A DNA stretch of 64,000 bases from positions 26,350,001-26,414,000 of the forward strand of contig CM114272.1 of NCBI GenBank assembly GCA_050084515.1. Direction: 5' to 3'. Under the pieces are notes generated by a model. That model was not told the DNA's origin. It did no database searches and worked only from the letters and a program-made list of their open reading frames with translations. The DNA comes from Blasia pusilla. Lineage: Eukaryota > Marchantiophyta > Marchantiopsida > Blasiales. The position numbers were made by a program, and so were the translations under genes. Positions 46,501 through 58,880 of the stretch are shown one piece after another. The stretch's first letter is position 1, and each line of letters starts with the position of its first letter.

Positions 46501-47330
46501 CCTTCACCCATTTCCTCAGGTCTCTTTCAAGAATCCCATATCATGCATGGACTTCTTGGGCCTCTATCACCGCCTAAGTGACACTAATGAAACTACGCAA
46601 GCAAGTGAATGCCTCCCGCAAACTCTCTCCCGTACGCCTGTGGAAGTCGTGGATGAACCACAATTTCTCAGTCCATACCCCCCTCATAGCTCCTCTGCAA
46701 CTCCGTAAAGAACTCAACCATGGGGTTGAAGCTAGGACAGACCCGGCTAGACGATGCAACTGCTCCAGTCCGACTCACCCCTCCTAGAACATCAGTAGTA
46801 GCAAAAGAAGTAGCCTCTCCTAGCTCCTCATCCTCCTCGGGAAATGGCTCAGTCCATGACACATAATGTGGTGGGTCATAGTAGAGTCTCCGTGCCTCAA
46901 TCTCATGGACATATCTCTAGGGAAACTTATTATGGTAATCATCCATGGGTGCCCCCTCTAAATGCTGGAACATTCCGTCTCATGCTATAAACAAGTTGAA
47001 CTCTCTAGAGTTCTTAGCCTGTTGTGAATCACATCAACTCCGCAATGAAGTCATCCAACTCTATCGTGCCTACCGCTCCTAAAAACATACGCGGTCCTGT
47101 ACCCCAGACGTCCATCTCGTACGCCCAAGTGGTAGGACTACTCAACGGGTACGATGAATCACTAAGAAACTCCTCTATACCCTCCCCCCTTATCTAAGGC
47201 TGACACAAAATCAGGTTGAGGCGGTCCCTCACGTGGAGACCCACAGAATCTCGCGCCACTCCGCATAAAACCTCTACATCTACTCTCAAGTCCACCACCT
47301 CGCCTCTCAAAGTGCCGAAAGGACGTTGTG
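46500..47330 (-). pseudogene. Gypsy gag-like fragment of E2
   Basis: Inverted homologue of 18640-19200. At 46668-46862 it encodes TTDVLGGVSRTGAVASSSRV and NPMVEFFTELQRSYEG. Further upstream (46930-47110) are segments corresponding to FQHLEGAPMDDY and the Trp-containing SWAYEMD block. 46574-46759 continues with EKLWFIHDFHRRTGESLREA, similar in position to the conserved gag core. Several stops. The call rests on the repeat with E1 and the downstream pol. Confidence 0.65.
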
Positions 47331-48305
47331 ATGACCCTCGTGCCGCTCTCACACTATCACTCTCAATCTCACAAGTGATCCCTCAATCACTCAACCCAAA
47401 CATGCGGCACTCAATCTACACTCCCTATCATTGAGACGTGTACTGTGCGGAAACAAGCGGCATGGTGGGGAAAATCGTATATTGTCCTATTGTCTCATCA
47501 ACTGAACATACCCTCAACTTTGGACATCCCACACAAGTCTATGTCCCCTAAACCACATACACCAATGATGCTCTCAGCGTCCGCACAAAATCCAATATCT
47601 AAAATAACTCCCCAATATCCTAAAACCCCCAACACGTGCAGGACAAAACAACAAAATGGATAACTTGAACAATGTATGTGCGGCTCCTCAGCAAGTGCAA
47701 ATCTCGACCCTATCTTGCTCGTGAAGATAAACTCCTCCAATTAGCAAGTCATACTCTCTTCGTACCGAAAATGCTCAAAACTCCTCACTGTGCGGTGCGG
47801 GTCCAACGGTACAGTGCAGCATTGGCGGCACAAAATGGCTACAAACCGCACGGCACTCTGAGATGGGATGCAGCACTTAGCGTCATACCCTCCTCTATCA
47901 AAAATACACGCTCTGCTCCCAAGTGATGTGACAACTCCTCGATCAAGACGGTGCGATGTGGCCATGGGCGCCATGGCGTGGCAATTGGCGGCATGTTGCA
48001 GCTATGGGCATCACGGCACGGTACAAGATTGTCCTCGAGCGGATACTAATCACCAAGAATAGGAGAGTGGAAAGACAACTTAGACCAACTCAAAAAATCA
48101 CCAGCCATCATTGGAAGGTACTCGCTAATAGTCGATGTGCATCGATCAATGATGACACAAGTGCACTGATCCTACCGATGTCAACAGTGTAAAACAATGA
48201 TTGAAAACTCACTCTCAACCATCAATTGTCTCTACTAGTACTTAGTGGCCTCAAGTCACAAAAACTGACGGTCCTTAATGCCTACCATCTAATCAACAAC
48301 GATGA
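47331..48305 (-). other. E2 leader region
   Basis: Inverted counterpart of 17.75-18.65 kb (for example CCCACACAAGTCTATGTCCC against GGGACATAGACCTGTGTGGG). No gene; small ORFs on both strands are noise. Confidence 0.6.
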
Positions 48306-48369
48306 AATAGGGTCGCGAAAAATCATTGACGTCAATTGGCCGTCGTCAATGACTATTCGCGACCCTATT
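48306..48369. repeat. 64-bp two-step palindrome
   Basis: Outer arms AATAGGGTCGCGAA and TTCGCGACCCTATT are perfect over 14 bp; inner arms CATTGACG and CGTCAATG over 8 bp. It stands at the junction between the gypsy leader and unrelated AT-rich DNA. Confidence 0.9.
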
Positions 48370-51300
48370 CCTCAATAAATAACCTATTCAAGATTATTTA
48401 TAAATAACCTAATATATAAAATTGTCATTTGCTGGTAGAAATTCCTTTAGATGAATTGAACACAGAAAATCCATACCATCTTCAACTACATAGCTATATT
48501 GATACAAAAAATTCAAGTGAAATATAAGTTAAGATCAATACCAACATGAGTATCTTACCCTCAATCCCTTAGTACACCATTATTTCTAGCAATCGCAAGT
48601 CAAGATGATTAGTAAGAATGTCATTCTTTTCCTGATGTCATCCACTTGTTGTGTCTACCTTTTTGTCTAACCTTCCACATTGGTCTATACTCCCCTATTT
48701 CATCACTTTTATTTAGGATTTTGTAGATTTGATCTCCACCTCTCCATTCATAATTTCTTCCTTTATTTTCCTTGTCTCGTCGTCCCCGCATCATGGTTTT
48801 CTAATCTTATTACTGTCTCTTTCATTTCATGGATTTGATAAAATGAAATATTTTTATTTTATAATATATAAAGAATTATAAGGGAAATGTGGAAAGCTAT
48901 GAGGACAAAGTGAAATCCAAAATTTTCCTTTTCAAGATTATAGAAGAAATGAATCTAAACCTTGGCAAAGAAGCAAAGAAATAGAGAAAAAAAATCATAT
49001 AGAGGGACCAAAAGACTCCCTTTTATCTTTTGCTACATTTAAGATTAAAGAACTTTGTTTATCATAATCGTAGAACTTATTTTAAACTTTTAGATTTAGA
49101 AGTTATGAATTTTAGACATAAAGATGATCCTTGGTGGAAGTTTCATTCGTAAATTATCTTCTTCTCATATATTAGATTATTGGGGGTATTTCCCTTCTTA
49201 TGAATGTGTTTGGTGTTTCAATTTTTTTGACTATAACCCAACCCTTGTAGATCTTATTTTAAACATTTGGATTTTTAAGTTATGAATTATAAGACATAAA
49301 GATTATCTTTGCAAGGATTCAAAGAATCTAGTCTTCTAACATCTAATATTTAGGGTTTTGAAGCTTTAGTTTCTCATGGTGGAGGTTTAATTTTGTTGCA
49401 TTTTGAGAGGAGTTTAATGGGCGCAACATAGATTCCTTTGATTGCATTATTAAAAAAAAAGGCATAATATTGTGCATATAGATCGAGCCACATTCAAAAT
49501 GTCTCTATGCACACTTTCCTTTCCAGCTATCTTTATTCCACCAATCTTCCACTATCTTTCACTCCTTGTCACAACTTTTGTAACATAGTAGAGCTAATAT
49601 GCTCATGTGCCCATCCCATGCATTGGGATTCACTAATATGCACACATTACTTAACATTGTTCTCCAACGTTGATTATGTATAACATTCGCCAAAAAGTCT
49701 TTGGCCATCTCATGTCCCCAAATAGACTTTCTCACAAAGGTGGGTTTTACCGGAGACAAAATTTTTACTCTCATGAAGAGCCTTATGGCCTTATCAAGAT
49801 ATATGCCTTAGTTTTGTCGTTCCATAATATCTATTCAAGCTTGAGAAGACAAGTTCTCTTCAACATGTATCAAATATCTCTTTTTCACTTTTCTCCTTGA
49901 TCTTTTGTACATATGCAATTGGTTCTATTATCACATATTCTTGGTATTGGCTAGGAGTAGGCCTTCATGATCTTTTGCTCATTCCTACCTCTATTTTGTT
50001 AAGTGCTTTCGGCCTTTGGACCCCGGATTCCGCGAGGTTGATTTGTTTACATTTACCATTTATCACTTGATACTTTCACTTCCACAATTTGATTGAACTT
50101 GATTAAATTATGCCTCTCTATAAATGATGGATATTTATCCATGGATATTTGTGTAATCCACAGGGCCATCATTTGGCCTCAAGAGTTTCATATAATCCTG
50201 AAAATTTGAAACAAAGGAAACATGGATAAAGATTGTAGCATGTGTATTGCAAGACTTCTATAGCGATGTTCAAGGAAAATCTTTTGAAAGAAACTGTATT
50301 ACTTGTGCAATCATAATACCTCTTGTCTGCAACATTGCCACATGTAAGTCACAGATATGTTTGCAAAGTACTTGTTGTCCTTCCTCAATAATCTATACTC
50401 TTAAAACATAGTGTTGGTTTAGGTTTCGAACATCCCTCTCAACAACACATGTCTTTTTCATCCATTTTTTTCTCTACACCTGTCGTTTTTCAAGAGGTCT
50501 TCTAGATGTGGGTCGCAGTATTTCTGATCTTAACGCTTTCGAAGTAGTGGCCGACTTAAAGTGATGATGATAGGATTTATGAAATTTCAAACGCATTGTA
50601 GATGTCTTCTTGACCATTAGAATGTAGGAGGGCAGCTGCAATTTTAGGGTTTCAAACTTAAAGAACCCTTTCTTCAAGAGTATTTAAGGTTCTGACATAG
50701 TATTATATTTGCATTTTCAGTTGTTGCGACAATAGATGAAGTGCAACACGCGATCACTCAAGGGGGTCATTCCCATCTCACTCTTACCACACTAAACTCA
50801 TTAGTGAATATTACGCTTTTTTGCTTTACGAAAGTTCCAAGTCTTTCATATTGCATGAATCTCAACTTTACAAAAGCTTTACTTCTAGCCTTTCATGTTA
50901 TCTAATATAGCTTTGCTATCATTAGTAATCTTGCGATCTGAGCTGATCTACCACCAATTCATGCTCACTACTATCTTTTAGTGCATAACACTAAGCTTTC
51001 TTTGAGGTGCTTCAAACATAAAGAAGACACTCGAGTCTGCTACAAGTGCTCCAGAGCTGCTCCCACGGCTCGCCTCTGTAGCAAGTGCTCCGTGCTCTAC
51101 TTCCGCCTCTGCAACACATTTGAAGTTGCCTCCTTACACTCTAGCTTTCCTCTTGGCTCTCCAACTTTGCTCCCTCTGCAACTCCAACAAGCGCGGCAAA
51201 TTAATCATGTGAAAATACATGCCAACAAGAAGGACAAGGATGAAGTCTACACATGGAAAGGGGAAGAGTGTCAATGCCAATGTGGGTCCATCCAAGAAAC

Positions 51301-53380
51301 ATTGTGGCGTTAAGAGTCTAGATCCACCACCCCTAGAGTGCTCAAAATGGCCTCCACTTTCTCGAGACAAGTGTATCAACCTGACCTCTTAGTCGAATAA
51401 ATAAGTCCATTCAGAAAAGGAGAGTCAACCTTCAATGCACAAAGGAAACAAAAAGTCAACAACGGTTAGAAGCCCGGAATGGGGTATGAGGTTAAGTCTT
51501 TCATAGGGTCCATACTTTGGGGATGCGCAAAGGGACTCTCTCCCTTCTTTGCAAGTTCCAAAGCGATCAGATAGAGGATACTTCCCAATACCTATGGCAT
51601 AGGAAAGATCCAAGGAAGTGTATCAAAAAGTAGAAGGGTCCCCTCAATATCACTTGAGGAGACCCAGGCGTAATAATAAAGCGACGATCGAAACCATTTC
51701 TGCAAAGGAGCTACATAGTGCATCTGCTAGAAACAACAGAGGTTATAATTGTTCCCCGAAGATTATGAGCCCCATCCTTGGGCGTTAATGCCACCAAGTC
51801 GATCCTGAATGTTCCTAAAAGAGCTCGAACAGTAGACAAAAAATAGTTCAAAAGCGACATCTCGTACAACTCAAGGCTGAACTTCTAATTTGAAGTCCGA
51901 CTTAGAGCGACAATAGAAAGTTTAGGGTATTTGGACATCCTGGACATGTATCAGATACTATAGCCTAAATGCAAATATTAATTTCTTTAACATCTATCTA
52001 TATTGGTAGCATATTATGTGTGCATGCAAGAAATGAAGGGCACTACATGCATGAGTAAAAACACTTGAAGTCTGAATTTTTCAAAACATGCATCCAACTA
52101 CATGGAACCGCTTGGCTGCGACCTATGAATTGTCTATCTACCCGAATAGATCTCACTCTCCATCTCTCTCCAACTCTACCTTGATCCCCTCTCTAAGCGC
52201 CATCTTAGATCAAAGAGAACCAAGTGACTGTCAAGTAAGACGTAGAACAAGCCAAAAGACGAGCGACTCGCGAAAACAAATGCATTAAACAATCCTGGAG
52301 GAACGCGAGAGTACATAGCACCGATTCGAGGAAGGGTATGTTTGCATCATGGTGGGAAAGACAACATATAGATCAGAGAGATCATCCATACATGAGAGAG
52401 ATTTAGTAGGCTGATGCATATGGTTGTAAGAGCCCATTTGCAACAACGGAAGATTGGTTGTGACAAGAGAGAGCGCGGCTACGACGGGAGAGGCAATGTT
52501 GCGGCTAGGAAGAGAGAGAGAGAGAGAGATCCCTTCGTAGGGTTCTTTTTAATAAAAATAGAAAAACAATTTCACTTTATAGACTTCTCAAGAGATACAG
52601 CTATTCTTACACCAAGATACAAAGAGATTGAGAGTATAAATGCAAATGTCATATCGATTGCCTAGAGAAGTAGTATTTATTTTACACTTCTTCTATCTAG
52701 TTTTAACTGATTTCATAAATCTTCTCCTAAAATATTCTTATCATTCTTCTCATAATCTCTGTTAGTGTTTAGGAGCATATATATCTCGACATTGATTATA
52801 TTCTAGACAACGAGATGACTCATATATGTTAAACAGATTTTTGAATGCATGCTTCTTACTTCCACATCATTTGTGTTTGAGATTGGTGCACAAATCATAC
52901 TCTTACGAATTGTAAGTGGATCTCGATGACAAGTGAAGTGGATGGAATTGGAAATATGTATGACATTGCACGGGAAGACTATTGGAAGTGACAATTTGTA
53001 TACCACATAATCCATAGATTGCATCTGATTTTGGTTTGGCATTTCCTTTTAATAGTTTTCAAATCTCTATTCTTCCCAACTTTTATTGAGACTACTAGTA
53101 AATCTCAATGCCAAACAATATATGTGCTCGCATGCTTCAATTTTCTCTCCTCATCGATTATATCTAGCATCATTTGCGGCAGGAAGACAAGCTTAATACT
53201 CATTACAATCTCTAATCTCATATATCTAATTCGATGCAAACACTCAAACTAGAGTGCAGAAAATATAGTGTATGAAGAAATCCTTAATTGGAAGATAACA
53301 TTTAGGTTTATTTTCCCAGACGCCAATAGACATGTAAAGCAGGAACGCATCCGGGCGTCACATGCATCTACTTACTGTTG
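48370..53380. other. AT-rich intergenic stretch, no gene seen
   Basis: Short ORFs on both strands, none with a recognised motif. A Cys-containing one at 50981-51313 (plus) has paired cysteines (CYKCSRAAPTARLCSKC) but no family match. An (AG)n run of about 20 bp lies at 52509-52529. No LTR or Helitron blocks were recognised. Confidence 0.45.
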
Positions 53381-53388
53381 AGATGTTA

Positions 53389-53412
53389 ACTAACAAGCAC
53401 CCGCTTGTTAGT
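53389..53412. repeat. Short perfect hairpin
   Basis: ACTAACAAGC and GCTTGTTAGT arms with a 4-base loop (ACCC). It might be a transcription-end structure or a relic of a small element. Confidence 0.7.
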
Positions 53413-56400
53413 AAGACGCTAACTACCAATCATTGTTAGATATACCTCCGTGTCAAGCGGAAGTTTCATTCTGTTAGGCACCTCCATGTTGAGTGGTGGA
53501 GAGTGAGACTACTCCCCCGCCTCCCTACGTCGTCAACAGACTGCACGTCCAACTACTTCGGCTGGAATTGTACGTTGCCACAGGGCATACAGGTCGTGTC
53601 ATGAGTGTATTTTCCCTTCAGAGAAAATAGCTAGTTATGGTGTATTCGTATTGTACGACGGCTCTTATTACATTTCACTCCAACTCGCCAAGTGAGCTTT
53701 CGGAGCAAGTCAGTGCCAAAGCCGTAACCAGTCGTCCACGACACCTGATTTTCTCTACCGCTGGTACACTTAGATACAGGACCAGGAATTACTCACCATG
53801 TGGGCATAGGGTGTGCTTTGCTACGCGGATGTGGAAGCTCATGATCAATATTTGAGAACTCTCAGGTTTTAGCAAGATATAAGCCCTCAAGATCTCCTCC
53901 ACATATATCAGATTCAGATCTAATTTCGGAATTTATAGGCCTTCCTCGATCTGTGGGCACATCAGAAGAATCCGTTCTGGTGATAAGTCCAGATGCCCAG
54001 AGGTTTACGAATTAGACATAATTAGCTCCTTCACATCACTTGAGTAAGCTACAATTTGCAAGGATGAATTCCGCTTGACACAAGCAGTCACTTCTCCATT
54101 GCAGGGTGCAGAAAATTTGAGATCTTATCTATAATTTAATGATCTACCTAGGGGTCCAACCCCAGAGAGTCCAGTCGGAAAGGAGATTCTTGCTAGGTCT
54201 TAGGAGTATAATACAATATTCTATCTTCTCCAAAGTCGTAGGTGTGAGCAATCAAATTTACAGGATCTTCCACTTTGCAGGAAGCAATTTACATATCCTC
54301 CATTACATAAATATGCAGAGACGAAGTCCATGTCACTGTCTGAGATACAGAAATATTCCACTTGCACCTGTTGATCACAGGTTTAGAAAGTGAGGTTGCA
54401 GAGAAAACTCTCCAAGTTGAAATAATGAGTATGATCGTCTACTAGCCATGAGGGGATGGATTTTGGTGAATTACCAATATGATCTCCTTCAGATATTAGG
54501 TGCTGTGCCAATACACCATGAATTTTAGTGCAAAGATACTTCGGAGTTTAACCCCGCTTCACTGAAGTACACATTCCATATGCTACCTTGTTAAACACAC
54601 ATTAAGGTGATATCTAATCTACTATCTTAGCTACTTACAATACCTCAGCTAAGAAATGTATGCAGTTGCTCCCTGATAAATTTCCCATAAGAGTGGCAAG
54701 GGACTGCTACAACAAAAATTCAGGTAAGTTGACACAAAACAGCCCCTTTGAACTCGACACAATTTGGATCCATCGTGAGACATGGAAGTCAAACAGCTAG
54801 CTGTAGTGAGCAGCAGTGACATATATATCCCCGTAACAACTGACTGGCTGCAAAATTTTACCACAGCCACTGGTATGTGGAGATTCTATTCCTACATCCA
54901 GGTGGAGGCTTTTGGAAAAAAATGTAACCACTCCGGAATCTATTCCACATACCACTTCCTCAAAGATACTGTATTGCCCATTGGGACAAGTTACACATGA
55001 CATCCTGAATGAAGCAATCACCTAACTTAAACCTGCTGAAGATTGTAAACTAAGAGCATCAAGTGTTTGAATCTTGTACACTCCTTCCCGAAGATTAATC
55101 CATGGGTAGCTCGAGGCAAGGAAAATCCAGCGTTCAGAGAGGCAGACAGAAGGAAACCCTCCGTGCTGTGGTCATCACTATTGCACAGTTATGACTCAAA
55201 TCCCTTCCATGGCATATTGGAAGTCGTTCCTAAGGACTGCGCTACTACCTCATAGAAAAATGTGGAGGCTTAGACCTGCACTCATTTGTCATAAAATCAC
55301 ACCTCTTTTAGCAACGAGATCTGATATACCTGGTTTAGTTCTTAAGTGTGACGAGTTACTAGAGCATTACTGGATTCTGGAATTATGCTCTCAACATCCC
55401 ATGTTACTCATCAAAGTACCTCTCAGCCTCAAGCAACTCGAAATAAGAGAGACAAACACAGAAGTAACCTTCTGGTTATGTGGACATCACTATTGCACAG
55501 TTATGACTCGAATCCCTTCCATGGAATGTTGGAAGGCGCTCCTAAGGACTGTGCACAATACCAATATATACCACTCTGATGACAACATGGTAAACCTTCC
55601 AAAGTAATCTCCAGGAAAATGAGGACAAACTCTAACTGCTGTGACGGAAGTGGAAGACGGTTCATTATAGAATTCCATATAAGATGATGACTGAAATAGG
55701 TCACAAGTGAAGGTTGAAGCCAGAAGCGGCTGAGACACTACTGAACTAAGTATTATCTACGAGTAAGACATGGAAACCCCTTGCAGCATCTAGTGATTGA
55801 TAACTACCTTAGGCTTCATGCTCTGCATTCCTCTCCATTGAGGTTTCGCCACACACCAGGCCATCTCCTGCGATTATGAAGAGTCAGACTCACACAGATA
55901 ACCTGCAAATCTTAGACGTTCAGCAAAATTGACCAGCAAGAATAGTAGCAAAGAGGTTGCACGTCCACACTGATAGAACTTGGGGCACACCCCGAGGATA
56001 ATGTCATTACCAATTGTCCACCACGTGTGAGATTCACTATCTCCTGCTCGCCCAAAGACTGCTGGTCAGGTAACGCCGATAGTTTCCTTAAGAACTCATA
56101 AACGAAGGAAAGTAGCCAGTTTTGGTGAGTGGATCGTAGGTTCTTTCCAATACGTGCTCTTTTGCAGTGTCTTTCAAGCCTCCTGCAAAACGGATAACCT
56201 CATCTAAGACGTTGAACTCATAGTGCCTGAAATGGCACCTTCCTGTCAAAACTGATTCTCTGCTGACACACCACTATTAAGGAAAGCATCCTAGGTGGCT
56301 CGAGGACGTGGGCAAGTCTGCAAAGATGGTTGAACACTGCTTTAAGAGGCTATGAAAAGTCGTATAATTCGTCCGCTCATCGACGTAGCTTGATGAGCCG

Positions 56401-56631
56401 CCGTACAAGTAGCACTCTGGGGTCCATTCAAGAACGAACTAGCCAAACTCCTGTCATCAGCCATAATGATGTGGTGTAAAGCTGGAAAATCCACAAGTCT
56501 ACGTGAAATAACTGGTGGCTGCCGTTGAGAACTCCAGGGCAGATACGTACTCAATAAAAATGACAGACTTGTACTTTTTCTCGAAAGCACTCACTCTGAA
56601 AGTTCCCCTCAACAGGAACCGTTACCAAAAT
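53413..56631. other. Intergenic, no gene seen
   Basis: No recognised coding exon except possibly the missing last exon of the uL24 gene, which was looked for and not found. Contains the duplication at 55146-55553. Confidence 0.4.
55146..55553. repeat. ~96-bp direct repeat, two copies
   Basis: Copies at 55146-55241 and 55457-55553 share CATCACTATTGCACAGTTAT, ATCCCTTCCATGG and CCTAAGGACTG. Spacing between starts is about 311 bp; the sequence between them is unrelated. Confidence 0.9.
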
Positions 56632-57565
56632 TCATTTCAATTTACCTGACGGCAAACTCAGAATGAGAACGAACAAAATTAGCGAGTTCAGCGCGAAAGA
56701 GGGCCAAGCTGACGTCACAGACATAGATGTAGAGGTTCGCGGCCTACCGTCTAGAGGCCTCAATGTTCTCCGATCTTTAAGAATCTCAGGACGTGCAATG
56801 ATACTTCCAGACGACGTGCCACCTGTGGTTACACGCACCTTGCTGCCGTCTGCTAGAAAACGGAATATGACTCGGCACGGTGCTCTGCATAGTTTCAAGA
56901 CCAAGAATCGTCAGAACAGCAAACCGTGGAAAGGAAAGTGCTCATACTGGGATGACAAACGGTACGATAGCCGTGAGCGACGATGACAAGACCCAGAGCA
57001 ACAGAAGCGAAATCTCCTATCCATATTCGGCTCTATGTACCCTGTAACTGGATCAACGTGCTGCAGTTTCGAAACATGGATCGGGGACTCCATCGTGACA
57101 ATTCCACCGGGATTCTCCTCCCTCCTCTTTATGTGTTTCTTGACCTGCATTGCAATCCAATCTTCATTATACGGAGATCGACCTCACAGCGAGTTCTCTT
57201 CCCTCATATGTCTCATTGGTTAAGAGCCGCAATAGAAAACACATCGACCTAAATAACACGCGCACTACTCACCAAATTCCTCCCCTCGATATACACCATG
57301 TTCCTCGAACGAAGGACCTGCTGCACCTTCCCAGTCAGGCCTTTGTCCTTGCCTCCCATGATCATGACCTGCGCAAGCGTCGACCCATCAAAATCCATCC
57401 GCAAACCAGGAAACATGAACGCACTGCACTCATACACAAGACCATTTTTCCAGGACACCGGACGAGCATCGGCAACAGAGCCCGCAGTGATAGATAGGTG
57501 AGTACATTGTCACCGCGAAGAACACGCCAATGCTTGAAGACCTTTTGTGCCGCCTTCCAACCCAT
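56632..57565 (-). CDS. Mitochondrial ribosomal protein uL24 (KOW)
   Basis: Large-subunit ribosomal protein L24 of the mitochondrial type, nuclear encoded. Exons (minus): 57506-57565, 57273-57368, 57041-57144, and from 56884 downward. Blocks: [40 protein letters not shown] (KOW motif: gives the RNA-binding loop), [49 protein letters not shown] and [16 protein letters not shown]. Phases join exactly. In frame, the fourth exon reads to a stop at 56632 (170 residues in all), but its last ~40 residues do not resemble the usual end (PM....TYDAK.G.GMP). A donor site lies at 56747/56748 (G|GTAGG), so a further exon may exist that I did not find. The protein start is the family-typical MGWKAA. Identity firm, 3' end open. 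Confidence 0.88.
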
Positions 57566-57840
57566 CTCTCATGAATCGCTCGCTCGATCTCTATTCCCGT
57601 TTCGACTTACCTGCGCCTCAGCCGACTGCGACTTAGGTGATTCTGAAGTTGTTCCTTCAACGCATATGCCTATCTCCGCGAGCTTCCCTCGTCGGAGTGG
57701 GTCGCCTCTCCGACTCCGCTCACTTAGGGTTTTGGGTAAAACGCAATACTACCCGAATACCCCGCCGGCGCGGTATTGGGGTAATATTAGGGGGTTAATC
57801 CGGAGTGCCTACACTTTTTTTTTCAAAACCAGTTTATAAA
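57566..57840. promoter_or_regulatory. 5' flank of uL24 gene
   Basis: Probable 5' UTR and promoter, moderately GC-rich. AACCCTAA-type telo-box sequence (as TTAGGGTTTTGGG) is at 57724-57736, as often seen near plant ribosomal protein genes. ORFs over this stretch on the plus strand are shadows. Confidence 0.4.
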
Positions 57841-58880
57841 ATAGTTTGTAGAATATAGCTTGAAGGTTCGTATAGTATGTTTGGAAGTTCCTATCGGAAA
57901 TTAACACATGCAGGTAAGAGGGCATGGCTAGAAATAAGCCTACTAATGGAACACACTATAAATAACCCTATTGAGTAGTTAAAAAGCTCATATCCATGGT
58001 TATAAATCTGTAGAGTATCATGCATTATGTAAGTTTTGCGTTCGGAATAGCCTTATTGTAGGGGTTGTAACTAGCTCCTACACACATATAGTTTCAGGAT
58101 ACTCACCAGGTACTAACTAGTAGCTAGACTCTGCCGATTGGGAAATTGGTGGTTGCTCTCTAGCTTCCTGTTTTGGAAGCGAAGTGCTCGCTCTCAATTT
58201 TTTTGGTACTTTGACTAAGGTTTAGTGCCTTTCTGGTGTAAGGAAGGATGAGGTCTTTTTTTCCCGAGTAACTACTATGTGAGTCGTCATAAAATTCCCA
58301 CCTCCTCCTCTTCCGAACGCAATCACATGAATTTATAGGTCTTGGCCTTACACCCGAAAAATATTGGATAGGGTGGTCTTTGAAACTCCCTATTGTCCCA
58401 AAATCGATAGTAAAGTGCCCTCTCAAAAACATACCATATCCATACCTTTCTTGATAGTCAAACTCCGTCCTTGGGAGTGGGTTGCCCTTGGAGGTGGACG
58501 CACACCTCCTCCGGTCAGAGGTCCCAGCCTACTCCTAGTATATTTAAGTCACACGTGCTTTACATAACGGAAGTTAATAATATTAAACTTCCTTTGACCT
58601 AAATAGAGGTGTACATGAGATGCCCTAATGCTTGAGGAAGATTCAACAATATCCTGCAAGAATGTGTCATACTTAAATGATTTTGATATTTGATTGGCGA
58701 ACTCAAATGTGTGTTCCTTATTGAACCAATCAAAATAGTGGCCGAAGTATTGCCATTACTTAGGATGATAAATTCCTTTTTTTGTATCTTTGCTCTTAAC
58801 CCTTCCACATTCATATCCAACTTTGTTTTATTTCAAATCTTTGTAAACTTTCTATCTTTTTTCAATCCTCTCAATGATGG
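57841..58880. other. AT-rich intergenic, no gene seen
   Basis: No motif-bearing ORF on either strand. The right end may hold the 5' part of the Helitron. Confidence 0.4.

Larger units (their letters stand above)
39170..48300 (-). mobile_element. Ty3/gypsy element E2, near full length, nested insertions
   Basis: On the minus strand the order is leader (48.3-47.35 kb), gag (47.3-46.5), protease (about 45.15), RT (41.46-40.73), RNase H (40.47-40.29), integrase (39.7-39.5) and LTR-like 3' end (39.41-39.17). This is gypsy gene order. The leader and gag are inverted copies of 17.75-19.2 kb. Between protease and RT lies a nested block (42.18-44.75 kb). Stops are frequent. A 5' LTR was not found beyond 48.3 kb, where unrelated AT-rich DNA begins after a 64-bp palindrome. 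Confidence 0.8.

Noticed and set aside
50981-51313. Cysteine-containing plus-strand ORF as a zinc-finger gene
   Set aside because: Cysteine spacing fits no known finger, there are no splice-supported neighbours, and the surroundings are non-coding.
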